DNA of 22,608 nucleotides from CAXYVC01 sp964292295 (GTDB lineage: Bacteria; Acidobacteriota; Holophagae; Holophagales; Holophagaceae): contig CAXYVC010000032.1 of NCBI GenBank assembly GCA_964292295.1, positions 1 to 22,608 on the forward strand, in the 5' to 3' direction. Shown here piece after piece: positions 21,150-22,608 of this stretch (positions are counted from its first letter, which is position 1; every line of letters begins with the position of its first letter). The position numbers and the translations under genes were made by a program. The notes beneath the pieces were generated by a model. It worked only from the letters and a program-made list of their open reading frames with translations, was not told the origin of the DNA and made no database searches.

Positions 21150-22352
21150 ATGAGCGAACACCCCAGGACCATCGGCAGGTACGTCGTGCAGCGCCCCCTC
21201 GGCCAGGGAGCGATGGGGACCGTCTACCTGGCCGAGGATCCGCTGCTCAAGCGCCGCCTGGCCATCAAGGTGGTGCGGGCCGTGGGGGAGGAGCGGGACA
21301 ACGCCCTTTCGCGCTTCCGGCGCGAGGCGGAGATCAGCGCCCAGCTGAACCACCCCAACGTGGTGACCATCTACGACGTGGGCGAGGAGCCCGGCCTGGG
21401 CCCCTTCCTGGCCATGGAGTTCGTGGAGGGCGCGAGCCTGGGCCGCCTGATCCGGGAGGGCACCCTGGACCTGGAGACCCGCATGGGCATCCTGGTGCAG
21501 GCCATGCGTGCCCTGCGCGCCGCCCACCGCCACGCCATCGTCCACCGGGACGTGAAGCCCGACAACATCCTGGTGGGGGAGGACGGCCGGGTGAAGCTCA
21601 TGGACTTCGGCATCGCCAAGACCATGGCCCCCCGCCTCACCACCAGCGGCGAGTTCCTGGGCAGTCCCGCCTACAGCGCGCCCGAGCTCCTGAAGGGCGC
21701 GGATCCCACCCCCAGCTCGGACCGCTACGCCTTCGCCGTCGCGGCCTTCGAACTGCTCACGGGCCAGCTTCCCCACCCCGGCGCCAACGTGGCGGCGGTC
21801 ATCACCCACGTCCTCCACGAGCCGGTGGCCGTCCCCCCCGGCATGGGCGGCCCGGTGGCCCAGGTCTTCCGCAAGGCCCTGGCCTTCGATCCGGACGACC
21901 GCTTTGAAACGCTGATGGAGTTCCTCACCGCGCTGGTGGACGTCTTCCCGCTGGAGGAGCCCGCCCGGCGCCGGGTGGAGGAGCTCTTCCGGCACGACGA
22001 CTACGCGGGCGACATCGTGCCCCTGCGCCGCAGCCGTCCCCGTCCCCTCCAGCCCGCGCCCTCGCTGCCGGAACAGCCGGCACCCGCCAGCCGGGGCAGC
22101 AGCGGCCGCACCACCTCCGGGCGGGCCGTCTACACCCAGTCCGCGGGCGTGAAGATTGAGCTGGATCCCGACCTCACCAGCCCCGGCGTGGCGAACCCCC
22201 GCAGCACCCACGCGCCGGCCCCCCGCCGGGAGGCGGAGCCCACCCTGAAGCCCAAGGTGCTGATCCTGTGGATCCTCGCCCTGCTCCTGCTGGGCCCGCT
22301 CTTCTGGATGCTCTACGGTTCCCTCCAGCCCTTCCTGCAGGGCGGGAGCTGA
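21150..22352 (+). CDS. Membrane-anchored Ser/Thr protein kinase (PknB-like)
   Basis: The 400-aa protein has an N-terminal Hanks-type kinase domain (about 9-270). The glycine loop GQGAMG spans 18-23, with catalytic lysine K40, H132-R133-D134 in HRDVKPDN, D152 in DFG, and YSAPE in place of the APE site. All catalytic residues are present. A Pro/Ser/Arg-rich linker (about 280-365) leads to one membrane helix (LILWILALLLLGPLFWMLYG), leaving only about 11 residues outside. It therefore has no external sensor domain, unlike PASTA kinases. The substrate is unknown. It is divergent from efp, and its stop is one base from the end of the convergent CPBP fragment. Confidence 0.93.
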   Translation: MSEHPRTIGRYVVQRPLGQGAMGTVYLAEDPLLKRRLAIKVVRAVGEERDNALSRFRREAEISAQLNHPNVVTIYDVGEEPGLGPFLAMEFVEGASLGRLIREGTLDLETRMGILVQAMRALRAAHRHAIVHRDVKPDNILVGEDGRVKLMDFGIAKTMAPRLTTSGEFLGSPAYSAPELLKGADPTPSSDRYAFAVAAFELLTGQLPHPGANVAAVITHVLHEPVAVPPGMGGPVAQVFRKALAFDPDDRFETLMEFLTALVDVFPLEEPARRRVEELFRHDDYAGDIVPLRRSRPRPLQPAPSLPEQPAPASRGSSGRTTSGRAVYTQSAGVKIELDPDLTSPGVANPRSTHAPAPRREAEPTLKPKVLILWILALLLLGPLFWMLYGSLQPFLQGGS

Positions 22353-22353
22353 A

Positions 22354-22503
22354 CTACCCGATCAGCAGGCGCGTGAACAGGAAGGTGCCGCCGTTCCAGA
22401 GGGCATGCACCAGAACCGCCGCCAGCAGGCTGCCGCTGCGCAGGCAGCAGAGGCCCAGGACCAGGCCGAGGGTGGCCAGGGCGGGCAGCGCCGTGCCACC
22501 GCA
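22354..22503 (-). pseudogene. C-terminal fragment of a CPBP-family (CAAX-type) membrane protease
   Basis: The minus strand encodes 49 residues before a TAG stop, including LGLVLGLCCLRSGSLLAAVL and VHALWNGGTFLF. This is the last-helices pattern (SGSL, then H-x3-N) of CPBP intramembrane proteases. The frame is closed upstream by TAG at 22504-22506 and there is no start codon, so the N-terminal part with the EE motif is missing. The loss coincides with the point where a methyltransferase core begins on the other strand. It could be a genuine truncation or an assembly artefact. Confidence 0.7.
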
Positions 22504-22608
22504 CTACGCCCCCAGGACGCTGCTCGATGTCGCCTGCGGCACCGGGACCCACCTGGCCGAGTACGCCCGGTTGGGCTACCGGGTGGCCGGCACCGACCTC
22601 AGCGAGCC
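22493..22608 (+). CDS. Partial class I SAM-dependent methyltransferase, broken at the 5' side and cut by the window end
   Basis: The + frame reads RTLLDVACGTGTHLAEYARL and then GYRVAGTDLSE, the motif I and motif II region of Rossmann-fold methyltransferases. These enzymes normally have 30-60 residues before motif I, but here a GTG at 22493 would leave only eight, and no ribosome binding site precedes it. Upstream of about 22495 the frame runs antisense through the CPBP fragment. The true N-terminus is thus absent, and the C-terminal part lies beyond the window. Confidence 0.65.
   Translation, partial: MPPHYAPRTLLDVACGTGTHLAEYARLGYRVAGTDLSE

Noticed and set aside
18467..21907. A 1146-codon open frame on + through the acyltransferase, rsgA, efp and kinase genes
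   Set aside because: It is antisense to three well-identified genes and out of frame with the kinase. Its composition is rich in Gly, His, Gln, Val and Ala, as expected from antisense reading of GC-rich codons. No family resemblance.
22313..22552. 79-codon minus-strand frame at the window end
   Set aside because: It is a different frame from the recognisable CPBP fragment and has no family features; it overlaps the breakpoint by chance.

Overview
This window is a GC-rich bacterial chromosome segment made almost entirely of housekeeping genes, tightly packed on both strands. The organism is probably a diderm: it has a lipid A-type acyltransferase and an exported beta-barrel-like protein. It also carries RNase Y, ZapA with a 6S RNA, and a short NuoG. 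Together these fit an acidobacterial lineage of the Holophaga/Geothrix kind. That placement rests on general resemblance, not on a search. No IS element, phage gene, CRISPR array or tRNA was seen.

Region 1 (1-7128, + strand) is a translation and cell-division block: thrS, infC, rpmI, rplT, an intrinsic terminator, pheS, pheT, a ZapB-like coiled-coil protein and zapA. infC starts at an AUC codon behind a very strong ribosome binding site. PheT lacks the EMAP-type tRNA-binding domain.

Region 2 (7129-9343, + strand) begins with a 6S RNA directly after zapA. It is followed by rny (RNase Y), whose Shine-Dalgarno lies in a hairpin, and a small DMT-type membrane protein.

Region 3 (9324-15905, - strand) reads purH, alaS, then a membrane-bound hybrid histidine kinase with a Cache-like sensor domain and a C-terminal receiver. 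A divergent intergenic region with an 18-bp perfect palindrome separates purH from region 4.

Region 4 (15995-18424, + strand) holds an exported beta-rich protein, a 114-residue orphan and an isolated, shortened NuoG.

Region 5 (18401-21022, - strand) reads efp, rsgA and an LpxL/HtrB-family acyltransferase. The EF-P has an EfpL/YeiP-like arginine loop. The RsgA has lost its zinc-binding residues.

Region 6 (21150-22608) has a membrane-anchored Ser/Thr kinase on + and then the last 49 codons of a CPBP-family membrane protease on -. The protease fragment stops abruptly where a + strand methyltransferase core begins; both are incomplete at the same point, so this is a rearrangement or assembly breakpoint.

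No wholly new multi-gene system is evident. The points of interest are altered versions of universal translation factors (PheT, EF-P, RsgA, infC start), the 6S RNA locus, the stand-alone NuoG, and three convergent gene pairs that leave no room for terminators.
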